Assembly: GCA_036417435.1 (NCBI GenBank)
Contig: CM070905.1
Location: 68,465,092 to 68,529,091 of the forward strand
Length of the DNA: 64,000 bases
Reading direction: 5' to 3'
Source of the DNA: Inia geoffrensis
Taxonomy: Eukaryota; Chordata; Mammalia; Artiodactyla; Iniidae
Below are positions 35,456 through 47,096 of this stretch, piece after piece. How positions within the stretch are numbered: position 1 is the first letter of the stretch; each line of letters opens with the position of its first letter. Under the pieces are notes generated by a model. The model worked only from the letters and a program-made list of their open reading frames with translations, searched no databases and was not told where the DNA came from. The position numbers and the translations under genes are program-made.

Positions 35456-36088
35456 TATTTTAGGGGTTTTCTGGGTCTCCGAAACCTATCATTATATAAT
35501 TCCACTTTTTAATTTATCAATTAACTTCTCAATAACTACATTTTCTTTTAATCAAATTACTGTATCTTTGAGATATCTAGTTTAAATGACTTTCTCTCTA
35601 TAATTATGTATAAATACAAGATGAGTTTGTTAACTGCCAGGAGTGAAAGAAGGATCCTGTCCAATTACTAAAACAAATGTATATAGCTTTGGGAATCATT
35701 GAAAAAGGACTGCTGGAGAGAAAACTTCATTAGGTAATAAAGAATACAATGTAGCTATAAAGAAACAGTGAGAAAGGTCTTTCTATACTGCTAGGGAAAC
35801 AGTACCAGTTAAAATAGGCTGGTAGACTCAAGTCAAAAGATGAACACTAAGGCAAACAAAACAAAAAAAAATCTGTTGAGCAAACTTTAAAACTTACTTT
35901 ATAAATGTAATATCAGAATACTTTGGCTTTGCTTAATATACTGACAACTCATCTTTTTGCAAAATGGCTTTAAGGAAAAGGCATCGTATCTACAGAATTA
36001 TCATTAGGCCCTTCATACTTCTTTGCAAATACTTTTAATTCAAACCACGAGAAAAATTTCCCCCATAGAAACATAATATTGATCTCAT
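35456..36088. other. Unassigned AT-rich stretch
   Basis: No gene or confidently named repeat seen. Confidence 0.5.
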
Positions 36089-36102
36089 AAAAAGAAATAC
36101 TA

Positions 36103-36399
36103 GGGCTTCCCTGGTGGCACAGTGGTCAGGAGTCTGCCTGCCAAGGCAGGGGGCACGAGTTTGAGCCTTGGTCTGGGAGGATCCCACATCCCACAGAGCG
36201 ACTAGCCCCGTGCACCACAACTACTGAGATGTGCCCACCTGGAGCCCAGGCTCCACAACAAGAGAGGCCAACGCAGCGAGAGGCCCACGCACCTCAGCAA
36301 AGAGTGGCCCCCGCCTACTGCAATTAGAGAGGGCCCATGCACACCAACAAAGACCCAAGGCAACCACAAATAAATAAATGAAATAAATATATTTTTTTA
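36103..36399 (+). mobile_element. CHR-1-like long SINE
   Basis: Opens 'gggcttccctggtggcac'. The long 3' part contains 'agagtggcccccgcctac' and 'caaagacccaaggcaacc'. The tail is AAAT/AT-rich. Perfect 14-bp target-site duplication 'aaaaagaaatacta' at 36089-36102 and 36400-36413. Confidence 0.93.
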
Positions 36400-36413
36400 A
36401 AAAAGAAATACTA

Positions 36414-36830
36414 TAGGAAATTATTTCCATGTTAAACTGAATTTCTTGAATTCAGCAATTAAATGAATTTAAATAAAATATTCTTTCAGCAGAGCACTGA
36501 CATTCTAATTAAGGAGAAAAGGAAAGCACAGGTTTGAGAAAATATATGAACAATAGAGGTGAGACAAAATTACCAATTGAGATGCTTGAAAAAGGACTGC
36601 ATATACTAACCATACTTGTGTATAATATACATCTTAGAGGAAGAGAAAGTGAAAACATCAGAGACAAGAGCTGGAGAAGCTTCTTAGAATTCCTACAGGA
36701 AAAAAAGTGCATTTGCAACTCTGCATAAATACTGTACTGAATTTTAAGAAAAATAATGGCAGTCATTCTGGCAAAAGACTATTGGAAATGCATTCTATAA
36801 GAAATCATTAAAATGTGCCTTGGGATTGGT
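36414..36830. other. Unassigned stretch, left flank of L1 copy D
   Basis: No gene or recognisable repeat. It borders the 5' end of copy D. I could not find a matching duplication on the far side. Confidence 0.5.
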
Positions 36831-37933
36831 TCAAGATGGAGGAGTAGAAGGATGTGTTCTCACTCCCTCTTGCAAGAACACCAGAATCACAACTAACTGA
36901 TGAACAATCATTGACATGAAGAAACGAACTCACCAAAAAATATACCCCACATCCAAAGACAAAGGAGAAGCCACAGTGAGATGGTAGGAGGGGCGCAATC
37001 ACAATAAAATCAAATCCCATAAGTGGGCTTCCCTGGTGGCACAGTGGTTGAGAGTCCACCTGCCGATGCAGGGGACATGGGTTTGTGCCCCAGTCTGGGA
37101 GGATCCCACATGCCACAGAGTGGCTAGGCCCGAGAGCCATGGCCACTGAGCCTGTGCGTCCGGAGCCTGTGCTCCGCAAAGGGAGAAGCCACAAGAGTGA
37201 GAGGCCCGAGTACAGCAAAAAAAAAAAAAAAAAAAAAAATCCCATAACTGCTCGGTGGGTGACTCACAAACTGGAGAACAGTTATACCACAGAAGTCCAT
37301 CCATTGGAGTGAAGGTCCTGAGCCCCACGTCAGGCTTCCAAGCCTGGGGGTCCAGCAGTGGGAGGAGGAATTCATAGAGAATCAGACTTTGAAGGCTTGC
37401 AGGATTTGATTGCAGGACTTCGACAGGACTGGGGGAAACAGACTCCACTCTTGGAGGCACACACATCGGGACCCAGGGGAAGGAGCAGTGACCCCACAGG
37501 AGACTGAACCAGACCTACCTGTTAGTGTTGGAGGGTCTCCTGCAGAGGTGGGGAGTGGCTGTGGCTCACCATGAGGACAAGGACACTGGCAGCAGAAGTT
37601 CTGGGAAGTACTCCTTGGCATGAGCCCTCCCAGAGTCTGCCATTAGCCCCACAAAAGAGCCAGGTAGGCTCCAGTGCTGGGTTGCCTCAGGCCAAACAAC
37701 CAACAAGGAGGAAATCAAGCCCCACCCATCAAAAGACCAGCGGATTAAAGTTTTACTGAGCTCTGCCCACCAGAACAACAGCCAATTCTACCCACCACCA
37801 GTCCCTCCCATCAGGAAGCTTGCACAAGCATCTTAGATAGCCTCATACACCAGAGGGCAGACAGCAGAAGAAAGAAGAACTACAATCCTGCAACCTGTGG
37901 AACAAAAACCACATTCACAGAAAGACAGACAAG
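36831..37933 (+). promoter_or_regulatory. L1 copy D 5'UTR
   Basis: Internal promoter region of copy D, about 0.9 kb once the SINE at 37023-37236 is discounted. It starts with the YY1-compatible 'caagatgg' motif and has only modest GC content, unlike copy B. Function today is unlikely given age and interruption. Confidence 0.7.
37023..37236 (+). mobile_element. CHR-2-like SINE in L1 copy D 5'UTR
   Basis: Opens 'gggcttccctggtggcac' and has an A tail of over 20. Perfect 11-bp target-site duplication 'aaatcccataa' at 37012-37022 and 37237-37247. Confidence 0.93.
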
Positions 37934-38839
37934 ATGAAAAGGCAGAGGGCTATGTACCAGATGAAGGAACAAGATAAAACCCGAGAAAAACAACTAAATG
38001 AAGTGGAGATAGGCAAACTTCCAGAGAAAGAATTCAGAATAATGATAGTGAAGATGATCCAGGACCTCGGAAAAACAATGGAGGCAAAGATCGAGAGGAT
38101 GCAAGCGATGTTTAACAAAGACCTAGACGAATTAAAGAACAAACAAACACAGATGAACAATACAATAACTGAAATGAAAACTACACTAGAAGGAATCAAT
38201 AGCAGAATAACTGAGGCAGAAGAACGGATAAGTGACCTGGAAGACAGAATGGTGGAATTCACTGCTGCGGAACAGAATAAAGAAAAAAGAATGAAAAGAA
38301 ATGAAGACAGCCTAAGAGACCTCTGGGACAACATTAAACGCAACAACATTCGCATTATAGGGGTCCCAGAAGGGGAAGAGAGAGAGAAAGGACCCGAGAA
38401 AATATTTGAAGAGATTATAGTTGAAAACTTCCCTAACATGGGAAAGGAAATAGCCACCCAAGTCCAGGAAGCACAGCGAGTCCCATACAGGATGAACTCA
38501 AGGACAAACATGCCAAGACACACAGTAATCAAACCGGCAAAAATTAAAGACAAAGAAAAATTATTGAAAGCAGCAAGGGAAAAATGACAAATAACATACA
38601 AGGGAACTCCCATAAGGTTAACAGCTGATTTCTCAGCAGAAACTCTACAAGCCAGAATGGAGTGGCATGATACACTTAAAGTGATGAAAGGGAAGAACCT
38701 ACAACCAAGATTACTCTACCAGGCAAGGATCTCATTCAGATTCAATGGAGAAATCAAAAGCTTTACAGGCAGGCAAAAGCTAAGAGAATTCAACACCACC
38801 AAATCGGCTCTACAACTAATGCTAAAGGAACTTCTCTAA
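37934..38839 (+). pseudogene. L1 ORF1, single nonsense codon
   Basis: Chaperone gene in one continuous frame of 302 codons including the final stop, as in copy B, broken only by a TGA at 38585-38587, just after the AAREK motif. Upstream, 217 residues hold the coiled coil (ITEAEERISDLEDR) and the RRM-like domain (RDLWDNIK, NIRIIGVPEGEE). Downstream are the start of the C-terminal domain and QPRLLYQARISFRF. The truncated product would lack the C-terminal domain needed for RNA binding. Confidence 0.93.
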
Positions 38840-38897
38840 GTTGGAAACACAAGGGAAGAAAAGGACCTACAAAAACAAACCCAAAACAATTAAGAAA

Positions 38898-41800
38898 ATG
38901 GTAATAGGAACATACATATCGATAATTACCTAAAACATGAATGGATTAAATGCTCCAACCAAAAGAAACAGTCTTGTTGAATGGATACAAAAACAAGACC
39001 CATATATATGCTGTCTACAAGAGACCCACTTCAGACCTAGGGACACATAAAGACTGAAAGTGAGGGGATGGAAAAGATATTCCATGCAAATGGAAATCAA
39101 AAGAAAGCTGGAGTAGCAATACTTATATCAAACAAAATAGATTTTAAAATAAAGAATGTTACAAGAGACAAGGAAGGACACTACGTAATGAGCAAGGGAT
39201 AAATACAAGAAGAAGATATAACAATTATAAATATATATGAACCCAACATAGGAGCACCTCAATACATAAAGCAACTGCTAACATCTACAAAAGAGGAAAT
39301 CGACAGTAACACAATAATAGTGAGGGATTTTAACACCTCACTAACACAAATGGACAGATCATCCAAACAGAAAGTTAATAAGGAAACACAAGCTTTAAAT
39401 GAGACAAAAGACCGGATAGATTTAATTGATATTTATAGGACATTCCATCCGAAAACAGCAGATCACACTTTCTTCTCAAATGCGCAGGGAACATTCTCCA
39501 GGATAGATCACATCTTGGGTCACAAATCAGGCCTCAGTAAATTTAAGACAATTGAAATCATATCAAGCATCTTTTCTGACAACAACGCTATGAGATTAGA
39601 AATCCATCACAGGGAAAAAAAGTAAAAAACACAAACACATGGAGGCTAAATGATACATTACTAACAACCAATAGACCACTGAAGAAATCAAAGAGAAAAT
39701 CAAAAAATACCTAGAGGCAAATGATAATAAAAAAAAAACACGACAATCCAAAACCTATGGGATGCAGCAAATGCAGTTCTAAAAGGAAGTTTATAGCTCT
39801 GCAAGCCTACCTCAAGAAACAAGAAAAATCTCAAACAATCTGAACTTACACCTAAAGGAACTAGAAAAAGAAGAACAAACAAAACCCAAAGTTAGCAGAA
39901 GGAAAGAAATCACAAAGATCAGAGCAGAAATAAATGAAATAGAAACAAAGAAAACAATAGCAAAAATCAATAAAACTAAAAGCTGGTTCTTTGAGAAGAT
40001 AAACAAAATTGATGAACCATTAGCCAGACTCATCAAGAAAAAGAGGGAGGGCTTCCCTGGTGGCGCAGTGGTTTACAGTCCACCTGCCAATGCAGGGGAC
40101 ACGGGTTCGTGCCCCGGTCCAGGAAGACCCCACGTGCCCGCGGAGCAGCTGGGCCCGTGAGCCACGGCCGCTGAGCCTGTGCGTTCGGAGCCTGTGCTCC
40201 GCAAGGGGAGAGGCCACAACAGTGAGAGGTCCCGCCTACCGCAAAAAAAAAAAAAAAAAAAAGGTGTAAGAAAAAGAGGGCGAGGACCCAAATCAATAAA
40301 ATTAGAAATGAAAAAGGAGAAGTTACAACACACACCGCAGAAATACAAAGCATCCTGAGGCTACTACAAGCAACTCTATGCCAATAAAATGGACAACCTG
40401 GAAGAAATGGACAAATTCTGAGAAAGCTATAACCTTCCAAGACTGAACCAGGAAGAAACAAAAAATGTGAACAGACCAATCACAAGTAATGAAATGGAAA
40501 CTGTGATTAAATATCTTCCTACAAACAAAAGTCCAGGGCCAGATGGCTTCACAGGTGAATTCTATCAAACATTTAGGGAAGAGCTAACACCAATCCTTCC
40601 CAAACTCTTCCAAAAAATTGCAGAGGAGGGAACACTCCCAAACATATTCTACAATGCCATCATCACCCTGATACCAAAATCAGACAAAGATACTACAAAA
40701 AAAGAAAATTACAGACCAATATCACTGATGAATATAGATGCAAAATTCCTCAACAAAATACTACCAAACAGAATCCAACAACATATTAAAAGAATCATAC
40801 ACCATGATCAAGTGGCATTTATCGCAGAGATGCAAGGATTCTTCAATACACGCAAATCAATCAATGTGATACACCATGTTAACAAATAGATGCAGAAAAA
40901 GCTTTTGACAAAATTCAACACCCATTTATGACAAAAACTCTCCAGAAAGTGGGCATAGAGGGAACCTACCTCAACATAATAATGGCCATATACAACAAAC
41001 CCACGGCAAACATCATTTTCAATGGTGAAAAACTGAAAGATCAGGAACAAGACAAGGATGTCCACTCTCACCACTATTATTCAACATAGCTTTGGAAGTC
41101 CTAGCCATGGCAATCAGAGAAGAAAAAGAAATAAAAGGAATACAAATTGGAAAAGAAGAAGTAAAATTGTCATCGTTTCCAGATGACATGATACTACACA
41201 TAGGAAATCCTAATGATGCCACCAGAAAATTATGAGAACTAATCAATGAATTTGGTAAGGTTGTAGGATACAAAATTAATGCACAGAAATCTCTTTCATT
41301 CCTATACACTAACAATGAAAGAAACACTCCCATTTACCATTGCAACTAAAAGAATACAATACCTAGGAATAAACCTACCTAAGAAGACAAAAGACCTGTA
41401 TGCAGAAAACTATAAGACACTGGTGAAAGAAATTAGAGATGATACCAACAGATGGAGAGATATACCATGTTCTTGGATTGGAAGAATCAACATTGTGAAA
41501 ATGACTATACTACCCAAAGCAATCTACAGATTCACTGCAATCCCTATGAAATTACCAATGGCATTTTTTACAGATCTAGAACAAAAAAGTCTTAAAATTT
41601 GTATGGAGACACATTGGTATCTATAGCCAAATACGCAAAGAAGTCTTGAGGGAAAAAAACGGAGCTGGAGGAATCAGACTCCCTGACTTCAGACTAACTA
41701 CAAAGTGACAGCAATCAAGACAATATGGTACTGGCACAGAAACAGGAATATAAATCAATGGAACAGGATAGAAAGCCAAGAGATAAACCCACACACCCAT

Positions 41801-42871
41801 GGTCAACTAATCTATGACAAAGGAGGCAAGGATATACAATGGAGAAAAGACAGTGTCTTCAATAAGTGGTGCTGGGAAAACTGGACAGCTACGTGTAAAA
41901 GAATGAAATTAGAACACTCCCAGACACCATACACAAAAATAAACTCAAAATGGATTAGACACCTACATGTAAGACCGGCCATTATAAAACTCTTAGAGGA
42001 AAACATAGGAAGAACACCCTTTGACATAAATCACAGTAAGATCTTTTTTGATACACCTCCTAGAGTAATGGAAATAAAAATAAACAATGGGACCTAGTGA
42101 AACTTAAAAGCTTTTGCAAAGCAAAGGAAACTACAAAGAAGACAAGAAGACAACCCTCAGAATGGGAGAAAATATTTGCAAACGAATAAACAAAGGATTA
42201 ATCTCCAAAATATATAAACAGCTCATGCACCTCAATATTAAAAAAACAAACAACCCAATCCAAAAATGGGCAGAAGACCTAAATATACATTTCTCCAAAG
42301 AGGACATACAGATGACCAAGAGGCACATGAAAAGCTGCTCAACATCACTAATTATTAGAGAAATGCAAATCAAAACTACAATGAGGTATCACCTCACACC
42401 AGTTAGAATGGGCATCGTCACAAAATCTACAAACAACAAATGCTGGGGAGAGTGTGGAGAAAAGGGAACCCTCTTGCACTGTTGGTGGGAATCTAAATTG
42501 ATACAGCCACTATGGAGAACAGTATGGAGGTCCCTTAAAAAACTAAAAATAGACCTACCATACAACCGAGCAACCCAACTACTGGGCATATACCCTGAGA
42601 AAACCATAATTCAAAAAGAGTTATGTACCATAATATTTACGGCAGCTCTATTTAAAGTAGCCAGGACGTGGAAGCAACGCAAGTGTCCATCGACAGATGA
42701 ATGGATAAAGAAGATGTGGCACGTATATACAATGGAATATTACTCAGCCATAAAAAGAAATGGAATTGAGTTATTTGTAGTGAAGTGGATGGACCCACAG
42801 TCTGTCATATAGAGTGAAGTCTGAAAGAGAAAAACAAATACCTTATGCTAACACATATATACGGAATCTAA
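38898..42871 (+). pseudogene. L1 ORF2, multiply broken (copy D)
   Basis: Endonuclease/RT remnant starting at ATG 38898, with a stop already at codon 12. Recognisable pieces: 39320-39625 (DHILGHKSG, end of endonuclease), 40467-40889 ([18 protein letters not shown]), an RT core around 41090-41190 where the catalytic F-A-D-D reads with proline in place of alanine ('tttccagatgac'), 41279-41626, 41705-42097 and 42114-42812 (Cys/His cluster with CWGECGEKG). The gene is split by a SINE at 40048-40267. Several frameshifts and stops. Confidence 0.93.
40048..40267 (+). mobile_element. CHR-2-like SINE in L1 copy D ORF2
   Basis: Opens 'gggcttccctggtggcgc', has a B box 'ggttcgtgcc' and an A tail. Perfect 13-bp target-site duplication 'aagaaaaagaggg' at 40035-40047 and 40268-40280. 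Confidence 0.94.
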
Positions 42872-42917
42872 AAAAAAAAAAAAAGAAAAAGAAAAATGGT
42901 CATGAAGAACCTAGGGG

Positions 42918-43133
42918 GTGGGCTTCCCTGGTGGAGCAGCTGTTGAGAGTCCAGCTGCCAATGCAGGGGACACAGGTTCATGCCCCAGTCCGGGAAGATC
43001 CCACATGCCGCAGAACAGCTAGGCCCATGAGCCGTGGCCACTGAGCCTGCGCGTCCAGAGCCTGTGCTCCGCAACGGGAGAGGCCACAACAGTGAGAGGC
43101 CCGCGTACCGCAAAAAAAAAAAAAAAGAAAAAG
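42918..43133 (+). mobile_element. CHR-2-like SINE in L1 copy D 3'UTR
   Basis: Opens 'gggcttccctggtgg', with an A-rich tail ending in 'aagaaaaag'. Flanks 'gaacctagggg' (42907-42917) and 'gaaactagggg' (43134-43144) are an 11-bp duplication with one mismatch, within the L1 'ctaggggcaag' 3'UTR motif. Confidence 0.92.
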
Positions 43134-43507
43134 GAAACTAGGGGCAAGATGGGAATAAAGACGCAGACCTACTAGAGAATGGACTTGAGGACATGGGGAG
43201 GCGGAATGCTAAGCTGGGACAAAGTGAGAGAGTGGTAGTGTATATATAGATATATATACACTACATACACTACCAAATGTAAAATAGATAGCTAGTGGAA
43301 AGCAGTTGCATAGCACAGGGAGATCAGCTCGGTGCTTTGTGACCAGCTAGAAGAGTGGGCTAGGCTAGGGAGGGTGGGAGGGAGGGAGATGCAAGAGGGA
43401 AGAGATATGGGGATATATGTATATGTATAACCGATTCATTTTGTTATAAAGCAGAAACTAACACACCATTGTAAAGCAATTATACTCCAATAAAAATGTT
43501 AAGGCAA

Positions 43508-44085
43508 AAAAAAAACAAACTAGAAATAGAATTACCATATGATCCAGAAATCCCACTACTGGGCATATACCCAGAGAAAACCATAATTCAAAAAGACACA
43601 TGCACCCCAATGTTCACTGCAGCGCTGTTTACAATAGCCAGATCATGGAAGCAACCTAAATGCCCATCGACAGATGAATGGATAAAGAAGATGTGGTACA
43701 TATATACAATGGAATATTACTCAGCCATAAAAAGGAATGAAATTGGGTCATTTGTAGAGACGTGGATGAGTCTAGAGACTGTCACACAGAGTGAAGTCAG
43801 AAAGAGAAAAACAAATATGGCATATTAACGCATATATGTGGAACATAGAAAAATGGTACAGATGAACCGGTTTGCAGGGCAGAAATAGAGACACACGTGT
43901 AGAGACCAAATGTATGGACATCAAGGGGGGAAAGCGGCAGGGGGTAGGGGTGGTGTGATGAATTGGGAGATCGGGACTGACGTGTACGCATTGATGTGTA
44001 TAAAACGGATGACTAAGGAGAACCTGCTATATAAAAAGTAAAATAAAATAAAATTCAAAAATTCAAAAAAAAAAAAAAGAAACGG
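43508..44085 (+). mobile_element. 5'-truncated L1 fragment behind copy D
   Basis: Starts inside ORF2 ('gaaatagaattaccatatg', before the [10 protein letters not shown] motif). An open piece at 43496-43828 includes [10 protein letters not shown] and [13 protein letters not shown], the last part of ORF2. A different 3'UTR and an A-rich tail at about 44036-44078 follow. It begins within the A run that ends copy D. The 3'UTR wording differs from copies B and D, so it is another subfamily. Confidence 0.9.
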
Positions 44086-46863
44086 TACGTGGAACTTCTC
44101 AGATTCAGAAAAGACAAAACCATTGGAATGGGATTGCTCACTTCATCTTGCCTTATCAGGGAGTGTCAATCCACCACTACTTTCCCAAACAAACCCTCCT
44201 GCCTCTTCTCCCTCCATGCCTCATTTGTGGTATTCATATTCAAATACTACATCTTCTCTTCAGCTTCCTCAATGCAGTGACTCTGCCTTTGCCTTCTGTG
44301 TCTGGGTTTCTGAACCTTACTAGGATATTCAGCTTTTAGAAACCAGGGAAGATTGTATGATTTTTAAAGTGTCACTCAAATATTTTGTATACTTAGTACT
44401 TAAGAGTTTTTTATGAAGATGATTAATATTGCTTGCCAGAATCAGAGAGATGTACACACAACTCAGGTTTTACAATAAGTGTATGTACAAGTTTTAAAAG
44501 CAGAATTATGATAAGATTAACAATCTCCATGAGAAATTTTTGTATTACATCTAATGTTACAATTACCGTCAAAGTCTGAGATCTTGCCCCTAATTTATGG
44601 TCCTTTTAAATCAAGTGTTCGTTATTTTATTACAAATTAAAGACTATTAAGATGATTTTAAAAATTTCTATACTTGATTTAATTTCCAGCTTATAAAATT
44701 ATTGTCACTGCTATAACTGCAACCTAATTTTAAAGGAGCAATCGTTTCTACAATTCTTTTTTGCCTCTCATTTTTCTTTTGTTATTAATTTTACAAATGC
44801 AATTATTTTTCTGCAAATGTCCACTGCAATCAGTAGGAATGTGGGGCTACAGCATTTAGGTTGACAGACCCATTAAAATCTAGCCAGCCTAACGTTAACA
44901 AGGTCAATAGTGTAGGTATTTGGCTTCTCTCGGCCTATTTTGTGAAAATTTTGCAAAATATTATTTTTAATTTCTGTGAACCTCTTGGAGTATTTTTTAA
45001 AAATCTTTACTTATTAACATTCTTAATATAATTAAAAAAACAAGGTTGAAATTCTACCAAATTCTGATAGATGAAATTATCATTCCATAGTAATATTTCA
45101 AATATGTGGAGAAGTTTAAAGCATAAAACCATGAACATCTGTGTACCCACCACACCGACTTAACAAATGTTAAAATGTTATATTTTTCTTCAGTTCATTT
45201 ACAAAACTCAACACAAAAAATTATAGATTCACCAAAGCCTATATACACATTCCTCTCAATCCTACCTGGAAATAACCACAGTCCTAAAACTGAAGTGGAT
45301 CTTTGCCATCCTGATTCTTTTTACATTTGCTGCATGTTTATTTATTATATTTATTTATGTATCCATATACAGAGATAGTAAATATTTAATATTTACATAA
45401 AAGTTTTTATTTTTGTAAATTTTTTTAGCAAAAACATAATGAAAAATCTTAGACGTGACCATGCTGAAAAAATAAAGCAGAAAAGGAGGGTTTGGAGTGT
45501 GTGAGCTAGGGGTAGTTTGCAATTTAAATAGAGGAATGAATGTAAGTCTCCTGGAGAAGGTGTCATTTGAGCAAACATTTTAAGAAGCACGAGTGGTTTA
45601 TTTTCCTCCTCTATTATTACACTGGTTTGGATCTCTCAATACCAGGATACAGCTTTCTTTATTTTTATTAATGCTTTTGCTTTTTTCTTTTATCTAACAT
45701 TGCTATACTAGCTAATTGTGTGAGTGCGTTTATGTGCAAAGAGTGATTATAACTTACCTAAATAACTCCTGCCATTATTTTAACTTCACCCTGTCTTGTT
45801 TGTTTCTCATTTCCTTGTTTTTGGTTGATTTTAAAACGTCAAATGGCTTTCTTTTTCTTCAGATTTGTTAGACACCATCTCTTCTTCATGACTGAATTAA
45901 TCTGTTTGAATTTATTATGACTGCTTTTTAATTAAATTTATTTCTATCACCTGGTGTATGGGAGTGTGTGTAGTACGTGTGCGTATGCCTTATCTATCGT
46001 GATTTTTCTTTGCTTTATATCTTTAGAAAGCTAGATACCACTTTTTAACTTGATTACTCTTATATGTTTAATATAATCAATATAATTTTTCTAACAATGT
46101 CTAAAATAGTTCAATTTCTCTATTACTTTTCCAAAAGAACGTTAGCATATTTCAGTCACAAGTGAAGATGTCCCTTATTTTCCCTGTAACTACTGTCTAG
46201 AATTTTAATACTTTCTTTTGAAACTTAAAAAAATTACTTGTTATTAATTATTCCACTCAGTAGTGCATTAGATTTACCTCTTGTATTGTTTCTTTACACT
46301 GAGTTCACTTTTTGTTTTCGGCGTTTCTGTTAGTAGTTCTTTCATTCAGGGACTTTTTGTGCAAAACTTCCAGACTGAATATTTTATTTGCCTCTACTCT
46401 TGAAGCAATAAATATCAATTTATAAAATTATACTTTAACAGTTAATTTTCCTGAGCATTTTCAATTATTTTTTTCATTGTGTTGTGATATCTCTCATTGA
46501 AGAGGATGTCAGCCCCTAGTCATTTTAAAAATAAAGTCAGGCATAGCTTTTTTTTAGATAAACTATCATTTTGTTTTCAATTTTTAAAATACCTAATTTA
46601 TCAACACTAGTAAGCTTTTGTAACAAAAGGGTGTGAACTTGTATTTCCATCTTGATAAGTATTCCAAGGAAATGATCCCTATGCTTCATTTTGGTTCTCA
46701 CAATTTTTAAGCCTATAACTTCCTTCCAAAGTAATTTTACTAAGAATTCATAGAACTTGAATCTCAAGTATATTTCTATCTTTTTAATTAAAATATATCC
46801 TATATTTGTAATTATGTTTTAAAAGAGCTAACGTTTTAATTCAAAGTGAGGTTCAGAAAGATC
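44086..46863. other. Mostly unassigned AT-rich stretch
   Basis: No gene recognised. The part 45080-45390 resembles a remnant of old L1 3'UTR in antisense ('gaacatctgtgtacccaccac', 'ggaaataaccacagtcct'). The part 46270-46540 may be eroded L1M as well. Neither is secure. Confidence 0.4.
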
Positions 46864-46877
46864 AAAAAATGTTCTTT

Positions 46878-47082
46878 GGGGCTTCCCTGGTGGCACAGTG
46901 GTTGAGAGTCCGCCTGCCGATGCATGGGACACGGGTTCGTGCCCCGGTCCGGGAGGATCCCACGTGCCACGGAGAGGCTGGGCCCGTGAGCCATGGCCGT
47001 TGAGCCTGCACGTCCGGAGCCTGTGCTCCGCAACGGGAGAGGCCACAACAGTGAGAGGCCCGCGTACGGCAAAAAAAAAAAA
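46878..47082 (+). mobile_element. CHR-2-like SINE
   Basis: Opens 'ggggcttccctggtggcac', B box 'ggttcgtgcc', A tail. Perfect 14-bp target-site duplication 'aaaaaatgttcttt' at 46864-46877 and 47083-47096. Many CpGs are retained ('gtccggaggatccc', 'ccgcgtacgg'-like), suggesting youth. Confidence 0.94.
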
Positions 47083-47096
47083 AAAAAATGTTCTTT

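Larger units (their letters stand above)
36831..43500 (+). mobile_element. L1 copy D, with three SINE insertions
   Basis: Forward-oriented L1. Its 5' end is near 36831 ('caagatggaggagtagaagg'), then come a 5'UTR to 37933, ORF1 (one stop), ORF2 (many lesions) and a 3'UTR ending 'caataaaaatgttaa' at about 43500. Without its three CHR SINEs it would be about 6.0 kb. The 5'UTR lacks the GC-rich promoter of copy B and the tandem units of copy C, so it represents a third promoter type. The ORF1 length equals that of copy B. Orientation is opposite to copies A, B and C. Confidence 0.93.

Noticed and set aside
36831..44085. Flanking target duplication for L1 copy D
   Set aside because: The flanks near 36800 and 44080 share only short A-rich matches, so no duplication is claimed.
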